Part shown: positions 20,712 to 31,588 of the stretch, in pieces
How the letters are laid out: the number at the start of each line of letters is the position of its first letter
Numbering within the stretch: position 1 is the stretch's first letter
Origin: Liolophura sinensis
Lineage: Eukaryota > Mollusca > Polyplacophora > Chitonida > Chitonidae
Direction: 5' to 3'
Length of the DNA: 64,000 nt
Assembly (NCBI RefSeq): GCF_032854445.1
Contig: NC_088305.1
Span: 21,738,955 to 21,802,954, forward strand
The notes under the pieces: generated by a model
The model's database searches: none
Told to the model about the DNA's origin: nothing
Seen by the model: only the letters and a program-made list of their open reading frames with translations
Translations under genes and position numbers: made by a program

Positions 20712-23363
20712 TCACCCTTTCAGTTCATTTACTTTTTCGTCTATTTCAGTAATTAGAGTAGAAAGTTCTTCTCTCTTTTGTTTTGCCGTTCTGCGTAAAC
20801 TATTTGACATCGCTACGAATGTCAGCTGGCTGCAAGCTTCAGCTTTCTCAGAATATTTATCTGCTGATCTTTCAAGTTCTTCAATGTCTTTCTCAATGCG
20901 TCTTTTCTTAGCCTTTAACAATTCCAGTTCATCAAGAAATGCCTTTCTCTTTCTACCTGCATCTTGCTGTTCCTTCTCTCTTCTCTGATCTTCCAGATAT
21001 GTCATGTGCTTTTGCCTAGCACCAGCAGCCGACAGAAGTAGTTGTTTTGTGATATTTACTTTAGTTATACCACCAGCACATTCAATATGATCACATTATG
21101 CGTTGAGAAACTATGGACTTTTCCTGGAGATTCTCCACCTCGATTTGACGATTAACAGAGAAACCTCGTTCTACCGAGGCTTGACCATGAGAAATTAAGA
21201 GAACATCTTGCACTACTGCCCACAGCTTCTTCATGTGATCCTGTTTGCCAATGGTCTGGTGAAAAAGCAGATCAAGTCTTGATTCTGGTTGGTTTTCATA
21301 TGGTTTAAAAAATTCAAACCGTGAGTGGTTTTCCACAACTGTTGTTTGAACAAAGTCTTCAAACTGTACTAAGATGTCATCACACTCAGACATTCCTCCT
21401 TTTATTCTGTTAGCTTCAACCAGTTTAGTCAGAAGTTGTCGCATTTTATCAACACATTCCCGTTTTGATGTGGCAAGTTTCCTAGGGTCAAGGCAGGCTA
21501 AGTATCTTGTCAGTGAGTACTTAAGGGGATATTTCTCCATGATCTTAGCTGTTGTCTTGACCAAAAAGTCCTTACACTGTTCCCTCAGCTCCATAATTTC
21601 TCTCTCACTGACTTTTTCCTTACTTGCTTGGATTTGCTTCAGCTCTGCTTCAGCAGCAAATCCCAAGTCAATCTTGTTATAGGGCTTGTGATTCTTCTTG
21701 TCTGTTGCATCAATCTGTAACAATTTACTAACTGTTGAAGCATTGTTCATCGTATCGACTTTTACGAAACATCGCATTAAAGTTGACAGTAACCTAAAAA
21801 GGTCATCAGCAAGAAACGGTGTCATAGGTTTGTCTGTCTGGTAGTTTACTAAAAAAGGCGACAACTGCTTAGCAATAGAGGAAAATACATGCAACTTTAC
21901 AATAATGAGCCTGTCCTTCATGCAAGATACAATATTGTCAAATGAAGATGTGTTTGGGTTTGGTACTATTTTCTTCTGCACTTTTTCGACAAATACTTTA
22001 ACTGATGGATACACAAGCAATGCCCTATCAACCACACGCACATTTTCCACCCAACGATGAGCGCAAAATTCTAATGGATATGTATCTGAACCAGTTTCAG
22101 TCATAAAGTCTTCCCTCCTAGCTGGGGTGTCTTTGAACAGCCGATAAAGACTTTGTAGAAGTTTCTGTACAGGCCAAGTTGAACACACCGATCCATCACG
22201 AAATGCACCATGAACAACATGAAGTCCACAACTACCTATGTTTAGCAGAGAGGAATTCTCAACTGATGACAATCTATCCTGTAACTGTTTGTAAAATTTC
22301 CAGTTGACATTTGGCCCGTCCATTGACACTTGCAATAGTTTTTTCATATCAAGCCCTTCTGTGATCTTGGAAAAATGTTCATCCAAATTCTCTGCTGTAG
22401 CATGGCCCATGAATGCAGAGTCGTAGTAACGTGTGGTCACCTGAAATAGACAACCAAATTTTAGAACCTCAACAGTTCTGCATAATAAGTGCATACATAT
22501 ACATGTATATTTATCATAAATAAATGTGTATTAATTATGTAAAGAGTGGATTTGGCTATACATAGGGCCAATTATTTTCCATTTCACAGGTGAGGTAATG
22601 AAATACAGCATTAAGATGAAATATTGATAATGTAGGATAGTATTTAAATGAAATTTTGTCTGAAATCATTGGGTTTAGGCCTACATATGGAGATCATTTC
22701 TTGAAATCTTGTATATCACAAACATACCTGTCCATTATTTCCCCAAATTCTGGCATGTAGGTCCATCTGCTTATTTTTAGTCTTCGAATTCATGCTTTCA
22801 TCAAATAACAGTACATATGAACTTCCCTTCTTAATTTGGCTTTTCAACTGTTCTCTGAAGTAAGGCGCGATTCCAAAATTGCACAAATAGCTGCACTTCC
22901 TTTCACCACAGGAAAACTGCTTTGCGATTTCCGAGTCTGGAAACATCTCCGCAAAAACTTCTTGGCTATCCGTGCACGAGTTGAATGAATAATGGGACTT
23001 CACCACTTTCATCGCCCATATTACCTCGGCTTTCAAGCTATCACTACGAGTCACAAATTCAGTCAGTGAAGTTTTTTTAGATGAACTTCCGATACTGCTA
23101 GACCCGGACGTTGATGCGTCCTTTTGCGCAAACAAATCCCGAATTGAGCATACACTGGTTTCACTTTTCTGTCTCGTCAGTTCAGCGTGTTTTTGGCCCT
23201 TGCTATGACTTCGGAGTGCAGTCTCTCCCATATTGGACACGTCGAACTCTCTCATGCACACCGTACATCTGGCGCTATATTTATCCCTCCCTCTGCTCAG
23301 CCAATCCTTATAGTGAGAAAACTGCAGCCAGCGATCGCTAAACAAACATTTGCCGGGAGGCAT
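20712..23363 (-). pseudogene. hAT 3 transposase: BED finger, DDE core, hATC, coiled-coil tail
   Basis: Exon 1 (23363 to about 22728) encodes a BED finger (CTVCMREFDVSNMG, SHSKGQKH). It ends at donor CAG/GTATGT with YVLLFDESMNSKT near its end, where the first catalytic Asp is expected. Exon 2 starts at about 22440 (acceptor TTTCAG/GTGACC) and carries LLQVSMDGPNVNWKF (second acid), the long helical insertion, and the dimerisation segment ASVERGFSVNRQIE near 21150-21190. A one-base shift near 21095 separates a final ~125 residues, ending 20712. This tail is an extended Lys/Glu/Arg coiled coil (RREKEQQDAGRKRKAFLDEL). Such a tail after hATC is unusual for a hAT. Without the shift the protein would be about 800 residues. 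Confidence 0.8.
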
Positions 23364-25087
23364 TGTGGTTGGGCAGAAGCTTCCACGATCACGCGGTCAT
23401 GCCTGACTGGAAATATGGCGGGATTTAACGCTCTTCCATCTGTGTAAACTCCCCCCTCGTTATGTTACGTCTTTATACACATATCTTAGGGGTGAAGATC
23501 AAATGGTAGAACGGCTGTGTCAGTTTACGGCAATAACAAGGGAGGTAATCAATGTCGCAAAAACCAGCATGGGTTACCAGGGCCGTGACAAAACGCTTCT
23601 ACATCGACCGTACACGTATGAGTTCACTCTTTACATATTAAATTGGAAATTCTTTATTTCGTTGTGAGAAATTTTGATGATTTTACTTTTTCCAGGAATT
23701 TTCAGGAGGAGATAGGGCAAATTCAGGACTATTCAGGACTTTTCAAAACTAAAAAAAAATTCCAGGACTTTTCAGGATTTCCAGGAGGCGTGCGATCCCT
23801 GTATTCCCTTGTTTTATCCACTGGTGCACCCTTGATCTCGATTTTTCATGTAGATAATCCTGGTGGCTGTCCACCCATTGCGTAGCGTAACGATTCGTCT
23901 CTGTCACAACCAAGTCAATAAAGTGATCAGTTAGAAACAGTTTTACATAGTCTATGGGCTTGGAATCAGGTGAGGGTGCATGCTTAGGCCCTGGGGCACC
24001 AGTGAATGGAACAGGATTAGGCCCTGGGTCATCCCCCATGATCGTCATCCATACAGCTCTCACACCGGCGTCACCAGCACCACCATTGTCGTCTTCGTCT
24101 CCGCTGCCTCCATCACCACCTGAAAGAAACAGCACCCATAATTACAAGTAAAAGGTAAAATAAAGCAACAGTCAACAAGTCTAGCACTGCACAAAACCCA
24201 TAGAAAACAATCTAAAAACAACCCAAAATATTATTCACATGAGAGGGGCTGATAAATTGTGTTTGAAAGGACATTGACAAGAACACGTCACAACCACCCT
24301 GAAAAAATCGCCAAAAATGCGTTTGAGGTAAGCAGGAACATGAATAGGGGAGACTGGGGTAAACTGGGACAGTTTGCACAGTTTGTCGCAGTGGAGAAAA
24401 AATATTCCTGATCAGAGGAGAAACCAGATGCCACAAGCACAATGGTCACTTGTGTAATTATTGTACCCCCAAAAATTTGGTCCAGCTACTATTCTATAGA
24501 GTAGGGAGACCTGTTTGTGTCTTACAAATAATGTCCCACTTTACCCCAAGGTCGGGGAAAAGTGGGACACCCGATGGGGTCAACTGGGACATTATGAAAT
24601 AAGCAGTAGGTAGCTCTCTTAAGTTCCTAACTGGTTATTATATCATTCTGATATAATGACAGTATGGATTCCAAAATTGTTTTAGCTCATTTTGTGTACA
24701 TCGGACGGTCTTATTCGGTTTTAAAACACTTATAAACTACAACTTGTCCTCAGCATCAACAATATCAAGGGATCATGTCATATTAAAAGTGTTATGTGTG
24801 GTATAACACACGTGAGTAAATCTTCACACTAAAGCATGATGTTCACCGGTAAGGATTAAGGTAACATCGTTTTATTGAATACAAAACAACTTATGCAGAG
24901 AACAAGGCTTGAAAGTTTTCCATTGAAACAATAATAGGCCTACTTTACGGCCAAATTATGTGGGAATATGGAACAGCCCATCAAACAATCACAAAATATT
25001 GCTGTTAAAAGTACCAAAATGACAAATGCAGCCATTACACGTAAGTTACAAGTGTATCATGATCACTAAGATTGGAAGAGAAAACAT

Positions 25088-27453
25088 CTAGCATAGCCGA
25101 TAATACTGGCCAAAATCGACTCCACTGAATATTAACTGGTTAGAGGTACGTTTGGTATCCCCAACAAATCTTGGCTCTGGTAGTATTTGATCAATATCAG
25201 GAAGGTCTATATCTGCAATATCAGCCTTGTCTGGAAAATAGAATACATAGTGTTCAGCTTTAGAAGGCTGTCTATACAAGAATTTAATCTGTAGTATATC
25301 CCACTCATCTGGTACTTCTAATATCTGAGCTACATAATGCCTTGCAACTGTTTTGGAAGCACATCTAACAATCACATATTTTCCAACTGACAAGTCTGTC
25401 TTATTAATATTTTGATCTTCCTCTCTGTCAGAATCTGAAACTAAATTATCGGTGTCTTCACTGTCGCTTTGGGAAGTTTCACTGTCATCTGAAATTTTCT
25501 TCTTCTGACTAGCAGTTTGCGAAGGCATGCTAAGCTTTCGACTGGCATTTTTCTTCCCTTTTCCAAGTTTCTCTAGAGCTATTGCCTGTTTCTCCGGGGT
25601 ATCCGTCAATATTGCAGATTTGCGTTTTTTCCGTCCGCCAGATGTTCTCTTTCGAGGCCCTGCTTTTGGGAAAGGGCGAATCTGTTCTGGAGAAAAGTGC
25701 ACTTCTTTTGACACCACTTCACGTGCTTGCAGCTCGCCACTGGAAGAGGGCTGAGCAGTCTGGGAGATGTCTGTGTCCATTTGAGTGCCTTGTCCATCTG
25801 TAGAGTGAGGGGTATCCATGTCTGTATTTTGTGCTTCTGTTATCGGCCGGTCTGTTACGAATGAAGAAAGAAATTCATCCTCCCCAAACACATTACGATT
25901 AAACGGATATATCCCTGAAACTCGAAAACCAGCTGTGATGTTAGAAGGGCACATTGCTCGTGGGTAAGCCTCACACAGAACACCGGACACATCGTATATG
26001 GTCATCGGAGTTCCCGGATGATTTACTTGCCAGCTGTTGCACGCATCATTGTAATACCGTTTTAAAGGCCCAAATACCGACCTGTCCAGGGGTTGAAGTT
26101 TGTGACTGCAGTGGGGTGGAATGGTTAGGAAGGTGATACCATTTTCCTTTGCTTTGTCAAGGGAATCGATGGAGATATGGCTCTCGTGGTTGTCCATGAT
26201 TAATAACACTGGGTTGGCAAGAGAACAGTGACTATGCTTAATGAAGTGATCCATCCATATCAAAAAACTGGAAGTGGTCATCCATCCACTTTGCTGTGCC
26301 ACACCTACTGTGCCAGGTGGAGAGATTCTGATCATGAGATCCTTAAAATGTACTCTAGGAAAAACTAGAAATGGTGGGATGGAATTGCCTTGAGCGTTTA
26401 CGGCTGTCAACATCGTGACTAATGTGCCTCTTTCTGCCGATGTAACCTGTCCAATTTGTTTTGCTTTCTTGTCACCAATGATCTTTGGCGGAACATGGAC
26501 AGTTGTCAGCCCTGTCTCGTCGCAATTATAAATGTTACCTGGTTGAAAGATATTGCGTCTCAGTACTTCCTGAAGATTGTCAAAGAAGAGGCTTACATTC
26601 TCTTTGTTAAAGCTTGTAGCTCTGCTTAATGATGTAGCTTGTGGTTTTCTTACAGAAAGACGTGGATGCCTCGACATGAATCCGTAAAGCCAGTCATCTC
26701 CTGAAAAAAACAAAAACAAACAAATTCTTAGCTGACTTTTTACACATCAGTAGTTCCTTATTAGATGACATACAAATACGTTTTCCATTCTAGCTGTTTG
26801 TGGGATGTACATGTAGCTCAGTGACTTCAAGTGGCTAACGAGACGATTCAAGTCTAGTCTGCATTAATTGGTATTTCATAAGTGGGAAGTTGTATGTAAC
26901 TCGCCAAAGGTTGGTGGTTTACTGCAACTAAATGCACACAAGTTTCCTCCACCCATGAAACTGACAAGCCATCATATGAGTGAAATAATTCTGTGATGGC
27001 TATTATCCCAACCAGCTGACCAACTAAATTCTGGTGTCCATTTTCTTGGCATAACCTTCTTAAAAGCTTACCTGCAAGCTTATTTTCTTGCCATGAAGGT
27101 GGGATATTTTTCTTATTTTTAACAGCAAACTGAAAGGCCAGCTCCTTTGTTTGATGGGTTGTTAAACCGTGGCATTGTTTACTCGCAAGCAGCAGGTAAT
27201 CCTCGAGTTCATTTTCTTCTGTAGTCTTGAAAATTTGCCGATGTGTCCAATTCGGTTCCAAACGAATGCTATCAATTCCCATAGCTTTGGCCTTTGCAGC
27301 ATACCGTTGCAGTGTGGACTTTGGAATACCAAGTTCCTTTGCTGTCTCTCGTATTGACTGTCCACGTTCTGTTATACACTTAAGTGCCTTTTCCATTTCG
27401 GTTTTCGGGGTTTCCCCATATCCTGGATGTTTTCTCTCACGGCGGCGTACCAT
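25088..27453 (-). CDS. pogo A transposase, two exons, 664 residues, intact
   Basis: Exon 1 is 27453-27072 (ATG at 27453, donor CAG/GTAAGC). Exon 2 is 26700-25088 (acceptor TTTTCAG/GAGATG). The joined frame is open throughout. N-terminal HTH: RETAKELGIPKSTLQRYA at residues ~35-52, then the second DNA-binding part with CHGLTTHQTKELAF. DDE_1 core: YNCDETGLTTV, LLIMDNHESHIS and SHKLQPLDRSVFGPLKRYY contain the three aspartates. A Ser/Thr/Pro-rich region with basic PFPKAGPRKRTSGGRKKRKS (nuclear-localisation-like) follows, then an acidic patch and a C-terminal barrel-like segment (KYVIVRCASKTVARHYVAQI). Transposases of this family cut and paste the element into TA. I see no missing key residue. Confidence 0.9.
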
Positions 27454-27547
27454 TTCAACTGAAAAGGTTGAATATTTTCACATTTATAAGAAAGTGGTAT
27501 TAAACAAAAATATAACATTTTGTTTGTGTTTACTTAACTTCTGGGTT

Positions 27548-27603
27548 CACGATATGGCTGAAATATTGCCGATGTGGCGTTAAGCCATAATCATTCATTC
27601 ATT
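27548..27603 (+). mobile_element. 56-bp LINE 3' tail insertion
   Basis: The 56 bp match the last bases of the LINE at 5173-11057 (GATATGGCTGAAATATTGCC ... CATTCATTCATT). They are flanked by a 14-bp duplication TTAACTTCTGGGTT at 27534-27547 and 27604-27617. It is an extremely 5'-truncated copy lying in the 5' region of pogo A. Confidence 0.85.
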
Positions 27604-27721
27604 TTAACTTCTGGGTTAACTACATCCACATGAGACAAAACGTGAGGACTGATTGAATAAATTACGAAGGAATATGTGATACTCAAATGATATAAATACA
27701 AGGTAGGAAATTAAATGTAAT

Positions 27722-27754
27722 GGGGTAAAGTGGGACAGTGTCCCAGTTTACCCC
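27722..27754. promoter_or_regulatory. 33-bp palindrome upstream of the pogo A transposase
   Basis: Two head-to-head arms of GGGGTAAAGTGGGACA around one central base form an almost perfect palindrome. Each arm is the inner half of the terminal repeat of this element, so it is probably a transposase-binding site, possibly autoregulatory. Equivalent palindromes occur in pogo B, C and D. Confidence 0.6.
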
Positions 27755-28240
27755 AAAGCCTGTGTCCCAATTTACCCCAATATGACCATTTGCTCTAAAT
27801 TGCCGCCTTCACCGATCATGTCAGCCTTACAGGTCAGATTCATAGTGTGAAAATCCAGTTCAATCCTTTATGTTTTCAAGCCATCCAGAGTTAAATCTTA
27901 TATCCTAAGCACAAATGACACAGGAGAAAAACACTAAAGGTACAAAAATTTACTTTTAGTCACAAAAAATAAAAATTTTACTTACATTTCAATGTGTGCC
28001 ATTCAAGCTGTCTGCTTCATACGTCAGAATATCCAGAAAGAGGCTGGGGAATACCCAAGGAAGTCTTACTAAATTCCCAGTTAAAATCTACCCTAGGGCC
28101 CCGTGTCCCAGTTTGCCCCAGTCTCCCCTACACACACCCATGTACATATCAGGTGTATAAAACTCACCAGAATCATCATCGCTGCTATTCGAAACCGCTT
28201 CCTCAGACGTGTTTCCATGCAAAACCTCTTCCTCAGACGA

Positions 28241-28352
28241 TATTATCATGTCGAAAACCTCTACCGTCTCGCGTTTTCACCTTGTTCTCGCCACGATATG
28301 GCTGAAATATTGCCGATGTGGCGTTAAGCCATAGTCATTCATTCATTCATTC
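28241..28352 (+). mobile_element. 112-bp LINE 3' tail insertion
   Basis: This copy matches the LINE end from TATCATGTCGAAAACCTCTACC to the CATT repeats. It is flanked by TTCCTCAGACG at 28230-28240 and 28353-28363. It interrupts exon 1 of piggyBac element 3. Its orientation is the same as that of the full LINE. Confidence 0.85.
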
Positions 28353-28638
28353 TTCCTCAGACGTGTTTCCGTCCCCAGTCACTGTCAATCTGTCTATCTG
28401 CATCACTTTCTGAATCACTCATTATTTTTGTCAAAAACGATCAAAATGTGCAGAGAAATCATGCACCGACTGCAGAGATCATGGGGGCAGCCGTTACGAA
28501 TGAAAACGAGGCCAACAGGGAAATCCCCGTATGACTGACGATCTTTTTAGCGGGAGGTTTGAAAATGGGCCACAATCGTGGCCCATCGCGCCCTACCGGG
28601 GGAGCCACAATCGTGGCCCTTCGCGCCCAATAGGTTAA

Positions 28639-28819
28639 CTGGAATCTCACCAGACACCCGTCGAAGAAGCGATTTTTTGTCTACTCCATAGTATTTTGCA
28701 GTTCCATTCAAGGACATCTGTTTTCCCATCACTGCATTGTATGCAGCAGCCATTTGCAGGCACTCACTCAGGTTCTTTCTACCGCCTTTTTCCTTTCTTT
28801 TTTTGTAGTTTCGAACCAT
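28639..28819 (-). pseudogene. HTH exon of another pogo/jerky-like transposase
   Basis: From the ATG at 28819 the frame reads MVRNYKKRKEKGG, followed by a Psq-type helix-turn-helix (NGTAKYYGVDKKSLLRRV). Spacing and basic start match the exon 1 proteins of the other pogo elements here. The frame runs into piggyBac element 3 at the TTAA at 28638. A GTGAGA near 28650 could be the exon donor. No catalytic exon is seen; it was probably lost with the left part of the host element. Its upstream flank has GGGGCATTAGGCACC and GGGGCATTAAGCACCCC motifs (28838-29060), which resemble repeated binding sites of a sixth pogo-like family. Confidence 0.6.
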
Positions 28820-30239
28820 TCTGAAGAGAAACAAAGTAGACGGGGCATTAGGCACCACACAGCAAAAGATGTTTCTTCAGTGAAGTGTGCCACCTTCTGG
28901 TACAATAACTGGATTCAATAACTTGCTATGAATTAAAGGTAGGCTAATAAGAAGTAATATTATTTGATTAGTTTAATAATTTTTTACATTGTTTGAACCA
29001 ATTTAAAACATTTTATCTTACAAACAAAATTGATTTGGGGCATTAAGCACCCCCAACATAATAAGCTAAAATACACCCTGAATGGGCTTAAAGTAGCAAA
29101 ATTCTTCGGTACATGTGGGGATAAGCCTAAAAACATAAGAAAAACACTTCCTATATGTCAAAACTATTAATATTTCCATGGCCTTTTGATGGAAACAAAG
29201 TAGTACATTAGACAATTGTTAAAAAAAAAAAAAAACAGGCAGGACTGAATTTACATCCACCTCACTTTCTTATGCTCAAAATATAAATATTTTAGCAAAA
29301 ATCACAAAAAAATGCATTTTGTACTCACATGGGTTTTTCTGTGGCTCTTGGAGGAAAGAAGAACTTGAGAATTTCAAAGGTTTTGAACAAAAAACAAGTT
29401 TTGTAGAATAAGGCTTGCAGAGAAAAAAGTTTCGAAATGGCTGCAGGCTGTGGAGGGAAAACAAGCTTCCCAAATTGGGATATAAAAGGCCTAATCTGAT
29501 TGGAACATGGGTAAGGAAGTGATAAACACAGGCTATGATTGGTCCAGGATCAGACTTGACTGGTGCCTAGTGCTCCAACATTAAATAGTAGGCATGTGAC
29601 AAAAAAAATGAAGTTTGAACAATGTCAATAAAACTGGTTTCATTGGAAAGAGCGTAAAAAAGCTGTGCAATGGTGTTTACTTTTTGTTTCTGCAACAAAT
29701 ATTAAGGAAGCTACGTCGTTTTTAAAATGGCTAAGTCTCGCTCGTTTTGTGCCTTTGTTTTGACTCAAAAACATAGGAACAATTGGCACCCTTTTTAAAA
29801 CCAAAGCAATAAAAATGCAAAAGTTTTCTTACAAATTTCGTTTATAACAACAAAACGATCACCAACTGAGAACAAGGCTCAATGAAATTGCAATCAAACT
29901 AATTAATTAATTTGATTAATTAATTTAACTAGTTATCATCAATCAATTAACTAATTAACGAGGCATTGTACACAAAAAAGCTCGGAAATGCCTTAATACA
30001 TGGAATATTTTGATAAAATTTTCACCAAAAGACAGCTTATAAAAAGTAATATATAATTCTCTGATGAATTAAATTACTTAATTATAAATTAATTAATTAA
30101 CAAGGAGTAACCATGTTCAGAAAATGTGAATGTCCAAGCATTTTGGCACCTTTTAATCAGGAGAATGTCACATTTTCTTACCAAGAAATGTACATGTTCT
30201 TGACATGTCCTTTTATTTTCATGCAGTTCATAACCAGCA
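28820..30239. other. Non-coding AT-rich region
   Basis: No convincing gene is seen. 28820-29060 holds GGGGCATTA-type repeats belonging to the truncated pogo-like element. A stretch of alternating AATTAATTAA palindromes lies at 29890-29965 and again near 30065-30100. The end ACTGGTGCCTAGTGCTCCA near 29560-29580 loosely resembles an inverse of the GGGGCATTAGGCACC motif and may be a degraded terminus. Confidence 0.3.
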
Positions 30240-31588
30240 TTATGCAAGAACCAGATCTTCACAAACTAAGTCGGCACCAAGTGCAAACTTGGTGAGTTCG
30301 TAATCTACACCATCGTTATCGTACGTTTCACCTTCACTCCCGTAAGACACCACGTAAGTTCCTCCAAGTTTGTTTTTCATTTTCTCGAGTCGGCCATAAT
30401 ATGTGGTTTTCCGATTGCTGTCCCTGTCATACCAGACGTGGCAGATGTCTCGACCTACTGCTTTCCCGTCTAAAATGTCTTGGAGATCGCTCCTTGTTGT
30501 TGCATCCAGATCTGGGAAATCAATCTCAACTTTCAAATCTGGTTTTTTGAGTTTTGTTTCCACCTTTTTCCTGTCTCTGGTTTCTTTTTTTTCACGTTTC
30601 AAAGTCTGTCTTCTGGCCATTTCTTTTCTTAACTCGAAACACCTTTCTGTTATGCTGTCTCTGCTTCCTTCCACGCGACACAGCCGTCTTTAACACACTC
30701 TGCAGTGTGAGTGTATCACTGTCCAATCGATCCAAATAATCCATTACCTTGTTTTTCTGTGCTCTTAGCTTAGATGACAAGTAACAAATTGTACTGTTGG
30801 GGGAACGCTTTTGTGCGGCACTGAACATTCCCATGATCTCCTCTGCATCTATATTATGAGATCTAGCAGACTCTGTTTCCTTCCGGAGCTGTTCAGTGAG
30901 CTCTAAACTGAAATAGCGACTGTACTGACGCTCCAGGACAACTGCTATTTCTTCCAAGACCGCTTGCATCATTTGACAGAAGAGATTTTCATCTGCTGGC
31001 CTCTCTTGCAGACATTTCAAGGTGGAGTCACAGGAGTTGAGTTCATTTCCAAAGAAATCAGTGGAATTTGTAAGGAGTGACATGGGGTTTTCTGCATTTT
31101 CCTTGATAGTGTCAATGACATTTTTGACAATGGGAATACCATCCACATGGTCAACTTGCTTTTCAGGTGAAGTGTAGAATTTGGTCATCCATGGCCCAGA
31201 CAAGAATTTCCCTACCAGCCCTAGAACCTGTACTTCTACTTCAGCCACTGGATTAACAAAATCCTTCAGCATAGCAGCCTGTAGACCCCCACATGAAGCA
31301 CAGCCTGATTCCAGAAATTTTGTGAACAAATGATGCTTTTCATTAAGTTTACCACAAATGTGGAAGACGATATGAAGGCGGTTGCCACGGTAACGCGGAA
31401 GGATCCCCCTTGGTAAGCACTGTTCGTGGAGGAAATTCACAAAACCCTTGGTCACCCTTCCCATCCTTGTATCGCAACTTGTTCATCTGCAACACGATGT
31501 TCCCAGCTAAACTGTCGTTTCCATATAAACTTCCTTTAGAAACTTCGAACGGCTTTAACCCTATATATGGCGCTATATGTATGACCAA
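30240..31588 (-). pseudogene. Unrecognised repeat-type gene, frameshifted
   Basis: Three overlapping minus-strand frames form one degraded gene. The first (from 31588) has GLKPFEVSKGSLYGNDSLAG. The second (to 30592) has LPRYRGNRLHIVFH near 31380, then LLTNSTDFFGNELNSCD. The third (30674-30240) has a Lys-rich stretch followed by a small domain with ICHVWYDRDSNRKTTYYG, which looks like a chromo/Tudor-type barrel. Frame changes lie near 31440 and 30660. The RYRGNR pattern recurs in uncharacterised, multicopy invertebrate proteins that I know from cnidarian and mollusc genomes, but I cannot name the family. No terminal repeats are found. Exons upstream of 31588 may exist but are not visible. I assign no function. 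Confidence 0.55.

Larger units (their letters stand above)
20456..23801 (-). mobile_element. hAT element 3, autonomous type
   Basis: The right end (the 5' end of the element) is CAGGGATCGCACGCC read on the minus strand at 23801-23787, followed by dense TCCTGG/CCTGAAAAGTCC subterminal repeats (23690-23790). The transposase runs minus from 23363 to 20712. No matching left terminus is visible between 20456 and 20711, which is AT-rich and non-coding; hAT copy 2 ends at 20455 and may have truncated it. The right end interrupts piggyBac element 3, whose N-terminal coding part resumes at 23802. Confidence 0.75.
24347..28128 (-). mobile_element. pogo element A, 3782 bp, apparently intact
   Basis: The element has TIRs GGGGAGACTGGGGTAAACTG (left) and GGGGAGACTGGGGCAAACTG (right, inverted) and TA duplicated at 24345-24346 and 28129-28130. 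The transposase has two exons with no visible break. A 33-bp palindrome at 27722-27754 lies 269 bp upstream of the start codon, built from two head-to-head copies of the inner TIR module (GGGGTAAA.TGGGACA). The opposite end has a dispersed cluster of the same modules at 24533-24590. A 56-bp LINE tail sits in the 5' region at 27548-27603. This is the best-preserved pogo in the window. Confidence 0.92.
23802..28422 (-). pseudogene. piggyBac element 3 transposase, N-terminal exons only
   Basis: Exon 1 starts at the ATG at 28422 (MSDSESDADRQID) and is acidic, with a short repeat HGNTSEEAVS; donor GATTCTG/GTGAGT is at 28168. Exon 2 begins after a TTTCAG acceptor at about 24122 and encodes a Gly/Asp-rich stretch. 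It then enters the family signature FTGAPGPKHAPSPDSKPIDY, continuing KLFLTDHFIDLVVTETNRYA, typical of PGBD4-like piggyBac proteins. None of the three catalytic aspartates remains. The frame in exon 1 is disturbed near the LINE insertion. The gene order (exon 1, pogo in the intron, exon 2, hAT) shows stacked insertion. Confidence 0.7.
23802..28634 (-). mobile_element. piggyBac element 3, truncated on the left, holding pogo A
   Basis: The right end is TTGTGGCCCTTCGCGCC then CAATAGG at 28634, directly followed by TTAA at 28635-28638. The transposase N-terminal exons lie at about 28168-28422 and 23802-24122 on the minus strand, separated by an intron into which pogo A (24347-28128) inserted. The left part of the element, with the catalytic core, is missing because hAT 3 ends at 23801. 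A 112-bp LINE tail lies within exon 1. The right TTAA lies in the first exon of another pogo-like gene (28639-28819). Confidence 0.7.

Noticed and set aside
28239-28360. Repeated TCCTCAGACGTGTTTCC near 28200-28370 as a tandem repeat
   Set aside because: One pair is the LINE target duplication; the other is a short internal repeat of the piggyBac acidic N-terminus.
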